Shown here: one piece after another, positions 1 to 9,756 of the stretch
Numbering within the stretch: position 1 is the first letter of the stretch
Layout: every line of letters begins with the position of its first letter
Origin: Candidatus Altimarinota bacterium
GTDB taxonomy: Bacteria > Patescibacteriota > Gracilibacteria > BD1-5 > UBA2023
DNA: 64,000 nt
NCBI GenBank assembly: GCA_024709505.1
Contig: JANJWP010000027.1
Coordinates: 1-64,000 of the forward strand
Direction of reading: 5' to 3'
The notes under the pieces: model-generated
The model's database searches: none
Told to the model about the DNA's origin: nothing
The model's input: the letters and a program-made list of their open reading frames with translations, nothing else
Position numbers and translations under genes: made by a program

Positions 1-1008
1 CCCATCACGCTCTACACTTCCAAGGAAGACTTCGTCGCCGGAGACGACTCCGGAACTCCGTCTTTCGTCAAACCGCAAAACCAAGGGTCCGACGAATTTT
101 CGCTCTCCAATTGGATTTCGATCGAAGACAAGAACCTTACCCTCGCCAACGGCGAAACCCGAGAGGTTCGCTTTTCGATCAAAGCCCCGTCGGGTGCCGA
201 ACCAGGAGGACACTACGGCGCCATCTTCTTTTCGCCCGCCCCTGACAAAGCCCAACTTGCCATCGTCCAGCGTCTTTGAGCCCTCGTTCTCGTGGACGTC
301 CCGGGGGAAGCCAAGATTTCCGGAAGCCTCGGTTCTTTCGAAATCGGAACGCTTGCGGCTTCAAAATTCTCTCCTCGAAAGTCGTTTGAAGCTTTCCCAG
401 TCGTGTTTTCCACCCGTTTTAAAAATGAAGGGAACGTTCATTTGAAGCCCACGGGAAAGATTGAAATCGTCGATGAAAACGGTGAAATCCTCAAAGGCAT
501 CGGAAAAGAAGCGGTTCTTTCCCCCCAAGGCGCTTACGTCGGAGAACGGCTCGTGGACTACGTTCCGGTAAATGATGCCCTCGGAAACGTCCTCCCGAAT
601 TCCGAACGCCGCTTCGACTCGAAATGGGAAGGGTTCGGATACCAGGTCCTCAACGAAAACGGCACCAAAACCGTCAGTTTCAAGGGGCTCTCCGAATACT
701 ATGCCGACAAAGCGGCCGAAAAACGCCAATACCTCAAATTTTACGAATCGGTCCATACGAGAACCGTTACGAAAACCTTCACGGCGAAACTCGCGCTTTC
801 CTACGAGGGAAAGGATAAGGTCAAAAAGGATTTCGAAGAAACGAAAACCTTCGACGTTTCCTATGAGGAGCAGTACGTCGGCATGAATTTCTTGGTCGTC
901 CTTCTCATCCTTTCGATTCTCGGATCGCTTTGATACTACGTTTTCGTTGCCGCTCCCAAGGCCAAAGAAAAACTCAAGGCGGAAATTCTCGCGTCCATGA
1001 AGAAGTAG
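1..1008 (+). CDS. Surface protein with DUF916-like domain and C-terminal membrane anchor (5'-truncated)
   Basis: The window opens inside this gene; frame 1 is open from base 1 to TAG at 1006. TGA codons at 277 and 931 are read as Gly. The N-terminal half (motifs TAGDxSGTPxF-like, WIxxE, and EPGGHYGAIFF) resembles the DUF916/WxL-associated fold seen in many CPR surface proteins. A hydrophobic segment (FLVVLLILSILGSLG) near residue 300 is followed by a short lysine-rich tail, giving a single C-terminal membrane anchor with most of the protein outside. It is first in a four-gene surface operon (next start 32 bp downstream). Binding partner unknown; the domain call is by eye. Confidence 0.75.
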
Positions 1009-1039
1009 GGAAAAGGAGGAACCGTTTTCCCCCATTCAA

Positions 1040-1492
1040 ATGACCAAAGTTCGCACAGACATACGAACCTTCGCCGCAATTGCCGCCGTGATCTCATCGA
1101 TCGCCGCCGGTCTTTCTTGGAACGCCGCATTTTCCGACGAATCGATATCCATATCGGCAACGGTCGGACTCTTAGGAAATCCTCCGGTCGTCACGGGAGT
1201 CGTTCCTTCGCTTCCGGTGATCACGGTCTTTCGAAACGAATCGCAAACGGTCTCGCTCAAGGTTCACGATCCCGATAATTCGGGAACCGCCATCGTTTAC
1301 ACGGTTACCACCGTGAGCGGTGCCGTCGTTCCCCAAAACGGATCTGCTTCCGTAGTCGGAGGATATGCGGACATCGACTTTACGTATTACGCCCCTTCCG
1401 TTCCGGCGAAAAAGGTTCCGGTAACCGTTACGCTCGACGACCAATCCGGCGCGCCGGTCACGGTCAAGACGGTTGATTTTTACGTATTTTAA
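1040..1492 (+). CDS. Small exported Ig/cadherin-like protein
   Basis: A 150-residue protein with no internal TGA, ending in TAA. The N-terminus (residues 8-25, alanine/isoleucine-rich) is a probable signal peptide or signal anchor. The rest is beta-strand-like, with a VTGVVPSLPVITVFRNE segment and paired VxVTLDD strands typical of Ig- or cadherin-like domains. No catalytic motif is visible. It sits 31 bp after the preceding surface gene and 3 bp before the next, so it is co-transcribed with them. Function unknown; probably an adhesive or structural wall component by context. Confidence 0.6.
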   Translation: MTKVRTDIRTFAAIAAVISSIAAGLSWNAAFSDESISISATVGLLGNPPVVTGVVPSLPVITVFRNESQTVSLKVHDPDNSGTAIVYTVTTVSGAVVPQNGSASVVGGYADIDFTYYAPSVPAKKVPVTVTLDDQSGAPVTVKTVDFYVF

Positions 1493-1495
1493 AGA

Positions 1496-2593
1496 ATGGC
1501 AGGCTTTCGAATTCGTGCCGCGCTTCAAAAAAGACCCGTTTTTTTTGCCGCGTTCGCAGGAATTTCCCTCATGGTTTTCGCGGTCGCTTCTTTCGTCCGT
1601 TTTCAGGATTCCGATTCGCCGTCCTCAATCCGAAGCGCTCCCGGAGCTGATTCTTACGTCCGGAATCTCACTTGGGAAACGGAGTTTTTTTCCACGGTTC
1701 CCTACCGGAAAGAAGACGATCTCGAATTCGCGTTTTTTGCCGATTATCCGGGATGGTACTCTTACGTTTTTGACTGGAATGCGATCTTCGAGCGCTATTC
1801 CCTCATTGCGCTTTCCGATGGAAACGAAATCGCCCACGAAGAGCTCTCGCGGAAAAAATACCGCGGCGAATCGAACGTATTTTTACGGCTTAAGGCAAAA
1901 TTTCCCGGAGCGACGGGAAACGACCGTTTCGTAACGCCGAAAATCGTCTTCCATTCCGAATGGACTCCCGAATCGGATTTCCCCAATGGAACGCCCAAAG
2001 ATTCGGGCCCTTCGGAAAACGTCGCGACCATTTCGCAAACCCCACCCCAGGCGTTTGGAAGCGGAACTGATTTTTTCTTTCCCGTACGAACGTTTTCTTC
2101 CGACGTGAACAACGCCGTCTCCCTTTTTTGAGGAACCGAAAATTCCATTTCCCGGGTGCTTATCGGAGGAAAACCCTTCGAATGAGCCTATCATTCGGGG
2201 CACTACGTTTTCGTGGTTGACCGCGCTTCGTTTGCGGCGGGAGAATATTTCGCCGCCGTCCTTACGAAAGAAGGGAAACTCGTTCCTCTCAAGGAGGGCA
2301 TCGTTTTCGAATCGGACGGACAATTGGTGGGCATTTCGGCGATAACCCCGTCTTCGGTTCCGAATTCGCGCGAATCCTACGTTACGCTCCAGGGGCGGGG
2401 ATTTTCAAAAATCGTGTCAGTACAGCTCTCCAACAGCCTTGTCATCCATAACGCCTCGTTCCGTCTCATAAACGACTCCGTGGCCATCGTGAAGATTCCG
2501 GCCGGAATATCGGAAGGCAGCTACGCAATGAACGTGATGGACGTTTCTGGGATTTCATCGCCAAAGAACGCCGTCGTGACCATAACGAAATAA
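1496..2593 (+). CDS. Membrane-anchored surface protein with C-terminal IPT/TIG-like domain
   Basis: A 365-residue protein read through TGA at 2129 and 2183. Residues 16-37 form one transmembrane segment near the N-terminus, so the bulk is predicted outside. The last 85 residues (ITPSSVPNSRESYVTLQGRGF, then IPAGISEGSYAMNV) match the IPT/TIG pattern: a Pro-Ser start, a GxGF turn and a final VxV strand. The middle part is unassigned. Start chosen at the ATG 3 bp after the previous TAA. Without table 25 it would appear as two ORFs. Likely a structural or adhesion protein of the surface operon. Confidence 0.65.
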
Positions 2594-2604
2594 CGCCCGT
2601 TTTT

Positions 2605-4779
2605 ATGAAACGCTTCTTCCTCCCCTTCCTTCCGTTTTTGGCAATGCTCGCGTTTCCGTCGGCGGACGCGGCTTCCTATGCGGTAAAAAACCTCGATTTG
2701 AACGGCGGAGGGGCGAGCTTCGCGCGGGATATCACGGTTTCGTCGAGCGGATCGGACCTCTACGTTCGGACCTTCGTCACTCCCCTTTCCGGTTTTGAAC
2801 GCCGTCACAAAGTGACGCTTTCCGGAATGCCTTCCGGCGTTTCGGCGATTTCGTATTCCACGGCAAACTCCGACTGCTCTTCTTTTTCGAACGTTTCGAT
2901 TACTTCCGGGGGCTTTTCTTACGAATTTCCCGGAAATTGCGACGGCGTTGTCGCGGCGCGTTACCGTACTGCCGGAATCGCCGACGGTACTTATACGCTC
3001 TCCGCGATCGTTACTGATTGCGGGGTTAACGGAGTTTGTGGCGACGGGGATGATTCGTCGAGTTCGACGAATACGGCAACCGTCACCGTTTCTTCGAAAG
3101 CGGTCCTTGTCCGCGCCGTGACGCTCGATCTTGACGGCGATGGGTTCCTTGACGCTTATGACCTTTATTGGAACCGGATTCCGGCACTTCCGCTCGCTGC
3201 CGGACAAATCCGGGCAAGGGTCGATTCGCGTTTCGCGAGTTCGGTTTCCTATTCGGCTGGTTCGGGGGCTCGGGGAACCATTTCTTTTGGTGACGGATTT
3301 TTCTCTTCCGGCGAAATTCCCCGCATCGAAATCGACGGCGACGCCAACTATCAAAGCGGAAGCTATTACATCGGCGTTTCCGAGGACGGCGCCGCACCTT
3401 CGGCCACGCCTTCGAAAACTCCGGGAACCTATACCGGAACGGTAAGCCTTGCGTTTTCGCTCTCCGAAAGCGGAACGATTCGGTACGCTTTCGGAATCGG
3501 AGCGGCGAACGCGGCCTCCCCCGTCTATTCTTCGCCGATATCGTTTTCTTCGCCGACGGTCGTTTCAACCTATTCGACCGACCTTGCGGGCAATTCGAGA
3601 ACCCAAAACTTCGCCTACGCCTTTTCCTGTTCGGTTTCCGCCCCCACGAACGGAAGCGTTTCCGCCTATCCGGCCTGCGTGGTTTCGTGCAATGTCGGAT
3701 ACGTTCTCTCGGGAGGGGTTTGCGTCGTATACGGAGGCGGGTCTTCGGGAGGATGATCGAGTTCCGGTGGATCTTCCGGGGGAAGTTCTTCTGGGGGGTC
3801 TTCCGGAGGCGGGTCTTCTTCGGGTGGGGCGACAGGCGTTCCTTCCCAACCCCAAGCGTCCAACAATCCGGCCACGATTTCATCTTCCACGGCGGATCTC
3901 TTCTACTTTGCGAGTCTTTCCGGAGCACTCTCCTATTTGGACCTCCGGATACTGAACGCCGACGTGAAAAGCGCTTTCGTCAAATCCGCCATCGAAATCG
4001 GCATTGACGATTCGGCGTACTATCTCGGCTTCGATTCGGTACTGAAAAAGGAATACAACCGAGCGATTAACGCGTTCGTATTGTTCTTCGTTCTCTCCGA
4101 CAAAGCAAAGACCTTTGCGTTGACCGATATGGAAAAAAGCGAATACGCTTGGGCGGAATCGGTTCTTGCGGGCGCCAAATCCTGGACGAAAAAGATTGCG
4201 GAACGGTACGTTTCGACGTACAAATATCCAACCGGGGCAACCGTTTACCGAACGAACTACGAGCCCATAAAACTCGTCATGTCAAAGCTCGAAAAACGCT
4301 ACGTGGGAAAATTCAATTTGCTCCTTTCTTCTTCTACGATAGATCGAAAAACCTATCTTTCGGCCATTGACGGGTGGAACCGCTTCGTGCTTCATTTGAG
4401 CGTATTTCGAACCTATGGACGCCTCGAAGCCTCGAAAACCCGGGCCATTGCCGGAATCACCCTCTTTGAGCCGATCTACAAAAAACGGGTTCGAACCGTC
4501 GTCGTACCAGTGGTGGCCGAAATTCCAACTTCCCCGACGGTTGCCGTTCCGTTCCCGAAGGACGTATCATACGGACAAACTTCCGACGACGTGCGTCGGC
4601 TCCAGCAAATGCTGAAGGATGCCGGATATTTTGGAACCCTCTCCCCCACCGGATATTTCTGACCTTCGACGAAAGGCTTCCTTACGCGATTTAGTGAGGA
4701 AGTGCTCAAAATTCCCAATCCGGAAGGAATATTTTCCGGGAAAGTCCGCGAAGCGACGAACGCGTACTTAGTCCGATAA
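2605..4779 (+). CDS. Secreted protein with Gly/Ser linker and C-terminal peptidoglycan-binding domain
   Basis: A 724-residue protein, last in the surface operon. Residues 1-23 (MKRFF..PSADA) are a classical signal peptide. About 370 residues of Ig-like and Asp-rich beta structure follow, including a cysteine-rich CxxxCNVGY segment. A long Gly/Ser linker contains an in-frame TGA at 3754, which fits Gly. A helical region and a PG_binding_1-type domain end the protein: GQTSDDVRRLQQML, then GYF-TGA-PSTKG, where the family has a conserved GYFGP turn (TGA at 4660). The C-terminus therefore probably anchors the protein to murein. The stop overlaps the convergent rarA gene by 12 bp. Confidence 0.75.
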
Positions 4780-5976
4780 GAAGTATTTCCTCCCTTCGAG
4801 CCCTTTGGGAAAATGCTCCTGGGAGGATTTTTTCTCGGGAAGGTCGTGGGCGTATTCGTATCCCTTGGCGTGCCCGAGTTCCCCTAAAAGCTTGGTCGGA
4901 GCGTTTCGTAAGTGCAGCGGAACGGGGAGGTTTCCGTATTCCTCGACGTCACGCCGCATCTTTTGCATGGCCAGATAGACCCGGTTGTCTTTCGGAGCCC
5001 CGGCGAGATAATAGGCGAGCCAGCAGAGTTCGAGTTCGGCCTCGGGCATTCCTACTTTTTCGCAGACGTCATACACCATGTTGGCGTATGAAAGCGCTTG
5101 CGGATCGGCCATTCCCACGTCTTCGGCGGCGAAATTAATCATTCTCCGCGCCACGTAACGGGGATCTTCTCCTCCGGCAAGCATTCGTCCGACGTAATAG
5201 ATGGCCGCGTCGCCGTCGGAATCGCGAAGCGATTTGTGCATGGCCGAAATCGAATCGTAGTGGTTATCGCCATTTCGGTCATAGGCAATGGTTTTCCCGG
5301 CGCTTTCGGCCATGTCGGCTTCTTCGAGAGTGCCGGCTCCCTTGACGACGAGCGCCTGTTCGAGCACCGAGAGCGCGAAACGAAGATCGCCGTCGGTTTT
5401 TCCAGCGAGCCATCCTATGGCCGAATCGGTGATTTGGATTTCCGGAAACCGTTCGTGGATTTTTTGTCGGTTCGCCGTGAGATGTTCCGCGACGTCCGAG
5501 GGAGAAAGAGGTTCGAACACGAAGACCTTCGCGCGGGAAAGGAGCGCCCGGACGATGGTGAAACTCGGATTTTCCGTCGTTGCGCCTATCAAGGTCACGA
5601 TGCCTTTTTCGACATAAGGAAGGAGCGCGTCCTGTTGAGCTTTGTTCCAGCGGTGAATTTCGTCGAGAAAAAGGACGGTCCTTCGTCCTTCGAGAAAGTT
5701 TTTCCGGGCTTTCGCGATGATTTGGGTCAGGTCTTCTTTTTTACTCACGACGCCCGAAAGGTGGAAAAAGTCGGCGTCAACGGTTTTGGAAATAAGATAG
5801 GCGAGACTCGTTTTTCCGGTTCCCGGAGGTCACCAAAAGATCATCGAAACGAGATGTCATGATTCGAGCATTTTGCGGATGGGAGCGCCTTCCCCGACCA
5901 ATGCTTTCTGTCAGGCGAATTCGCTCCAGTCGCTCGGACGTAAGAATGACGAGAGCGGTTCTATGTGGTTCGACAT
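4768..5976 (-). CDS. rarA: Replication-associated recombination protein A (RarA/MgsA AAA ATPase)
   Basis: A 402-residue clamp-loader-like AAA+ ATPase acting at stalled replication forks. The N-terminal [25 protein letters not shown] region (Walker A) and the [18 protein letters not shown] Walker B/sensor region are diagnostic. Arg/Gly-rich lid motifs and the C-terminal helical domain ([15 protein letters not shown]) follow. Three TGA codons (5830, 5857, 5911) fall on the conserved Gly of WGPPG, GHL and GQ, which is among the best evidence for code 25 here. Start ATG at 5976 chosen because homologs begin just before the PLxxxLRP motif; no Shine-Dalgarno is seen. Length is normal for the family (about 400-450). 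Confidence 0.95.
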
Positions 5977-6131
5977 GGGAGGAATCCGAAAATCAGAAGG
6001 AAGTGACGAAGTTGCCGCCAGTATACCTCGAAGCGGAATTTCTTCCATTTGGGTTTCGTTCCATCTTTTCGTCTCAACGGTTGACAAAACCGGGTTGTCA
6101 GGTATTTCTATTTCATTACCCACCCATTCCC

Positions 6132-7706
6132 ATGCAGGATTCCCCCATTGGCGAACTTATCGAATCGCTCGGCGCGAAGGTCTCGGAACTTCCCGAAGAC
6201 GCTCCAGCCTCCTCGCTTGAGGCTAGGCGGAGAAAAAAACTCGTGGGAGACCTGCTCGTTTTGCAAATCGGTGCCGCCGAAATCGCCGAATGTCTCGAAA
6301 CCCAGCGGAAGGAGGCGGAAAAAAATACGCGGCTCTCGAAGCCTCCGCACGTTTCTCCGAACATCCTTCGCGAAGCGTTGTCGGCCAAGGTCTCCAACCG
6401 GTACTACAATTTTCAAAAGTTCGCCTCGCTCGCCGAAGATTTCCGAATTTTTTCCGACGGCCCCATTCCCCTTTCCCACGAAGCGGAAGCCCTGCTGCAG
6501 ACGGTCGTGCATCCCGAACGCTTGGAATTGGCGCTTTTGCGCGAACTGGGGATTTTCCTTCCTCCGATAAAAGGCCGCTGAAACCGGGCAAAATACGAGG
6601 AGGTGAAAGCAAAAATCGCCGCGATTCCCAAGCTTAAAGAACTTATCGCGAATTCCGTTCCCATTGCCCCTTCGAGAGGAAGAGGAAAAGCTGTGGCCAT
6701 CGTCGATCGGGATGGTGGCGGAGACGGAAAAATCCTCGCGTTCCAAGACCGGACGATCCGGGTGTCCAAACGCCAAAGTTCGATCGTGACTTCGGCTTCG
6801 GTATACCCCGACGCGTATTCGTATCTCAGAAGCCGGTATTATGCCGAGAACTTCCTCTCCGAACGGGCGAACGCCCTCTCCGAGTCGTCGTCGCGGCTTG
6901 CACGGCTGATCGTAACCTACGATGCCGACAAACACGACGCCGGAAGCCTGGAACGACTCAGAAACGAATTTTCCTCCAGAAAAACCTTCTTCGAACAGCG
7001 GGCCTTTCTGGATCGGCTTCTTTCGGTCGGATTAAAAAACCGTTCGCAAGACCGGCTTCGAATCGTCTGAGCCCTCCATGACGCGCAAAAAGCTTTTCAA
7101 GACCGGATAGGCAAACGCCTCGCCTTCGAAAACCAGGCGAAAGCCGTCGAATTTTCCTTAGAAAAGGAGCGGACCGCCTGGAAATCCCTCTACGGAGCTT
7201 TCGTCGTTCGGTTTTCCGGAGAAGAAGACGCGGTGGTTCGGGCAAAACGGGTGGCCTCGATTTTCGAAGGCTACGCACTTTCCGGTTTTGATTTTCCGGT
7301 ACGGCCGTTTTTGACGGTGCGGAGGTCGTTCGAAGAGCCCGTCAAAGAACTTAACCGAGCGATTGGGCTTTCCGATTCCGCGGCATGCGGCAGGGCGCTC
7401 GAAAACCTCGATCTCCTGCTTCGTTCGCAGGCGTTCTGGCTCTTTTGTTTTGGATTGGAGCACGCGTTCAAAACGGATTCCCTTACCGGAGGCGCGACGG
7501 ATTCCGAAAAACTTTCGTCCGTAATCGACCGGAAAATCGCCCGGATGGAAACCATGGTGTTTTCCGGAATTTCGTCGAAAAATGCCGAATCGGAAAGATT
7601 TCGGGCATATGCCGATTGGCTCGAACGGTTCCGAAAACTTTCGTCCGCCGAAAAGTTCGGCGAACTGGTGCTCGCGCTTGAATCGGTTCGGAAATCCATC
7701 GGATAG
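6132..7706 (+). CDS. Hypothetical helical protein
   Basis: A 524-residue protein read through TGA at 6579 and 7068, ending in TAG. It is mostly charged alpha helix, with stretches such as RLxxLRNEFSSRKTFFEQRAFLDRLL; no signal peptide, transmembrane segment or recognisable active-site motif is visible. It diverges from rarA (155 bp apart) and is followed by a strong hairpin terminator. Start taken at the ATG at 6132; an upstream in-frame extension to 5859 overlaps rarA and has no supporting signal. I do not recognise the family. Confidence 0.6.
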
Positions 7707-7708
7707 AA

Positions 7709-7733
7709 AACCCCCGCCTTTTCGACGGGGGTT
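7709..7733. terminator. Bidirectional hairpin terminator between convergent genes
   Basis: AACCCCCG pairs with CGGGGGTT around a short loop; a second GGCCGG/CCGGC hairpin with six T residues follows. It lies between the hypothetical gene and the convergent glucosaminidase gene. Confidence 0.75.
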
Positions 7734-7754
7734 GGCCGGATTTTTTGCCGGCGG

Positions 7755-8318
7755 TTAGAGGAGGGGTTCGGGCAGGTCTTCCGCCTCGGCCTCCGGAAGG
7801 ATTTTTCGAACGGAACGAACCATTGATTTGAGCTTTGGAACGTAGTCTTCGTCCTCGGCGTACCTATCGAGTTCCTCCACGAGTTTTTCGGGATGGTCGG
7901 TAATTTCGAGCTTCTTACGAAGATCGGAATACGTTCCGTTTCCCGAGAGGGATTTGACATAGCTGCGAATGGAATCCTCGGCGCTCTCAAACCGCATGTA
8001 GGTACCGTCTTTGCGGGTGAGTCCAAAGAAGTTTTTCCGCTTCAGCGCCGGCTTGTGCCGTCCCCAATCGGTTTCGAGAGCCGCTTGCGCGACCGCGATT
8101 TCGATGGGAAGTTTTTCAGCGACGATGCCGGAGTGTTCGTTCATGACGGCCCGGATTTTCGGAGCTATCCAGGCGACGAAATTTACGAGCGGGTTAACGG
8201 AAGGGGAACCGCGGTTCCCCAAGGCGCCATCATACGCGTTTGCGGATGAACATGCGAAAATGATGAGCGCCGCGTTTACTCCCGAGCGGATCCATCGGCA
8301 ACATCGACAACCGTCCAT
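7755..8318 (-). CDS. Exported glucosaminidase-domain protein (Bax/LytG-like)
   Basis: A 187-residue exported murein hydrolase candidate. The N-terminus has a hydrophobic signal peptide ending in SSANA, a good signal peptidase I site. The mature part contains LPIEIAVAQAALETDWGRH and KRKNFFGLT, the glucosaminidase-family motif with the catalytic Glu in ALETDWG, followed by FESAEDSIRSYVKSL. Family members cleave GlcNAc linkages in peptidoglycan. Start chosen at 8318 because an AAGGAAG sequence precedes it, one of the few clear ribosome binding sites here; a much longer in-frame upstream extension is antisense to the next gene and rejected. Confidence 0.85.
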   Translation of the reverse strand: MDGCRCCRWIRSGVNAALIIFACSSANAYDGALGNRGSPSVNPLVNFVAWIAPKIRAVMNEHSGIVAEKLPIEIAVAQAALETDWGRHKPALKRKNFFGLTRKDGTYMRFESAEDSIRSYVKSLSGNGTYSDLRKKLEITDHPEKLVEELDRYAEDEDYVPKLKSMVRSVRKILPEAEAEDLPEPLL

Positions 8319-8412
8319 CAGAACTTCCTTTCTCGTATCGAAGGGGCTCCATACTATTGATTTTTTAAAGAAATTGAATAGATTTTCCCTTCCCTTTTCA
8401 CCATTTTGTCGC

Positions 8413-8799
8413 ATGCCGTTTTCTTTCGATTCAAAAACCCTTGACCGTTTGCGTTCATCGGGGGTTGAGCGCGTTCGCGTCCGCCTGATTTCCGGGGGCT
8501 GTGCCGGAACGAAGCTTTCCGTCGAAACCGAAACCCCGAGCAAGCCGGGCGACGAGGTTTTTAACATGGGAGGAATTTTGGTTTCGGTTTCCCAATCCGA
8601 TGCAGAGCGCCTTTCCGACGCGAAAATCGTTTGGATGGAGAAAAACGGCAAGGAAACCTGGCTTCTCATAAGCAAAGGGATTCGCGAACGCTGCGGATGC
8701 GGAACGAGCTTTTCTTTTGGAATTCCCACAAAAAAACTTGGGGCGCTCAAGGCCCTTTACGCGAAAAATTCGCCCCGAACGCGAATCGGCGAAAAATAA
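8413..8799 (+). CDS. A-type iron-sulfur carrier protein (IscA/ErpA/HesB family)
   Basis: A 128-residue protein with the three conserved ligand cysteines of A-type carriers: one in SGGCAGTK and two in CGCGTSFSF near the C-terminus. These proteins bind iron or Fe-S clusters and deliver them to apo-enzymes; the window also encodes Fe-S clients (Nth and a radical SAM enzyme). No TGA inside. It diverges from the glucosaminidase gene. The C-terminal tail is about 25 residues longer than typical. Exact paralog (IscA, ErpA or SufA) cannot be told from sequence alone. Confidence 0.85.
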   Translation: MPFSFDSKTLDRLRSSGVERVRVRLISGGCAGTKLSVETETPSKPGDEVFNMGGILVSVSQSDAERLSDAKIVWMEKNGKETWLLISKGIRERCGCGTSFSFGIPTKKLGALKALYAKNSPRTRIGEK

Positions 8800-8838
8800 T
8801 CGTAGGCATTAAATTTTAAAGCAATCGGCGGCGGTATC

Positions 8839-9582
8839 CTAATGGCCATGGGCTACGAGGTTCACCGCAAAATACGCGAAGGCCGAGCCCGAAGCGGTGA
8901 GCGCGATCATTCGGTAAGAGCTTTCTTTGGAGTGCGCTTCCGGAAGGATGTCGCTCGCCCCGATGTAGAGGACGATTCCGGCAAATGCTCCCAAATACAG
9001 GAACAAGCCGTATTCCGGAAGGGTGAAAAGCAGCGTCGAAAGCGCTCCGGCAACCGGTGCCACGGCGTTTGCGAAAAGGAATTTTTTCGTCCGGTTCGCC
9101 GTATTCTTGTGGGTGAGCATGAAGGTGACCGTGTTCATGCCGTCGGTGAACCCGTGTGCGATGACCGCGAGAGCGACCGCGAACCCTACGGCGGGATCGA
9201 CTTGAAAACCGAGCCCGATTCCTATTCCGTCAACGAAGCTGTGTCCAATGAGGGCGAGCGAGGATGCGGCTCCCACGTGCGGATGGTGGTGGTTGGCGTA
9301 GTCGGATTCATGGTTGTGATGGATGAGCACGGCCTTTTCGAGGAAATGGAAGGCTAAAAAACCTCAAACGAGCGCGAGCATCGCATGGGACGCTTCGTAT
9401 CCGCCTTCGTGGGCAAGCTCGAAGATTTCGGGAAGGAGTTCAAAGGAAACGATTCCGAGAAGCACTCCGGCGGAAAAGGCCATGACGAAATGGAGCCGGT
9501 CTTTAAAACGGAGGGAAACGAAACCTCAAATAAGAACCGAAGCGAAAGCGGCGAGGGCGAATAGGGCGGTATAGGAATCCAT
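8839..9582 (-). CDS. ZIP-family divalent metal transporter
   Basis: A 247-residue, roughly eight-helix membrane protein that imports Zn2+/Fe2+/Mn2+ in its family. The N-terminal part (GVLLGIVSFELLPE) and the helix IV/V motifs HSFVDGIGIG and HGFTDGMNTV carry the metal-binding His/Asp/Glu residues. A His-rich cytoplasmic loop (HHNHESDYANHHHPH) lies between helices III and IV as is typical. TGA codons at 9364 and 9526 are Gly. Start at 9582; no Shine-Dalgarno. The intergenic space upstream contains two forward promoters of the neighbouring gene. Confidence 0.9.
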
Positions 9583-9655
9583 CGTAATTGGAGGGAAAAA
9601 TGAAAACCCGGGAAGTATATTGAAAAATCTTTAAAACGGGAGCGGGATTTTATGT

Positions 9656-9683
9656 TTGACAAATTAACTTCCATAGGTAATAA
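9656..9683 (+). promoter_or_regulatory. Sigma70-type promoter directly followed by a terminator
   Basis: TTGACA at 9656-9661, a 16-nt spacer and TAATAA at 9678-9683. Initiation is expected near 9690, only a few bases before a terminator hairpin, so the product would be about 35 nt. The 11-mer CCATAGGTAAT in the spacer/-10 also occurs at the csoR promoter. Confidence 0.45.
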
Positions 9684-9696
9684 AAATCCACCCCCG

Positions 9697-9724
9697 GACC
9701 CGCGATTTCTCGCGGGTCTTTTTT
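9697..9724 (+). terminator. Intrinsic terminator
   Basis: GACCCGCGA pairs perfectly with TCGCGGGTC around a TTTC loop, followed by six T. Orientation is forward; no forward gene ends nearby. Confidence 0.8.
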
Positions 9725-9750
9725 GACAAATGAAGAATTGAAATTATAGA
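9723..9750 (+). promoter_or_regulatory. Promoter of the zincin-like gene (leaderless)
   Basis: TTGACA at 9723-9728, 16-nt spacer, TATAGA at 9745-9750. The start codon is at 9757, where transcription should begin, so the mRNA is predicted to be leaderless. Confidence 0.65.
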
Positions 9751-9756
9751 TAATCC

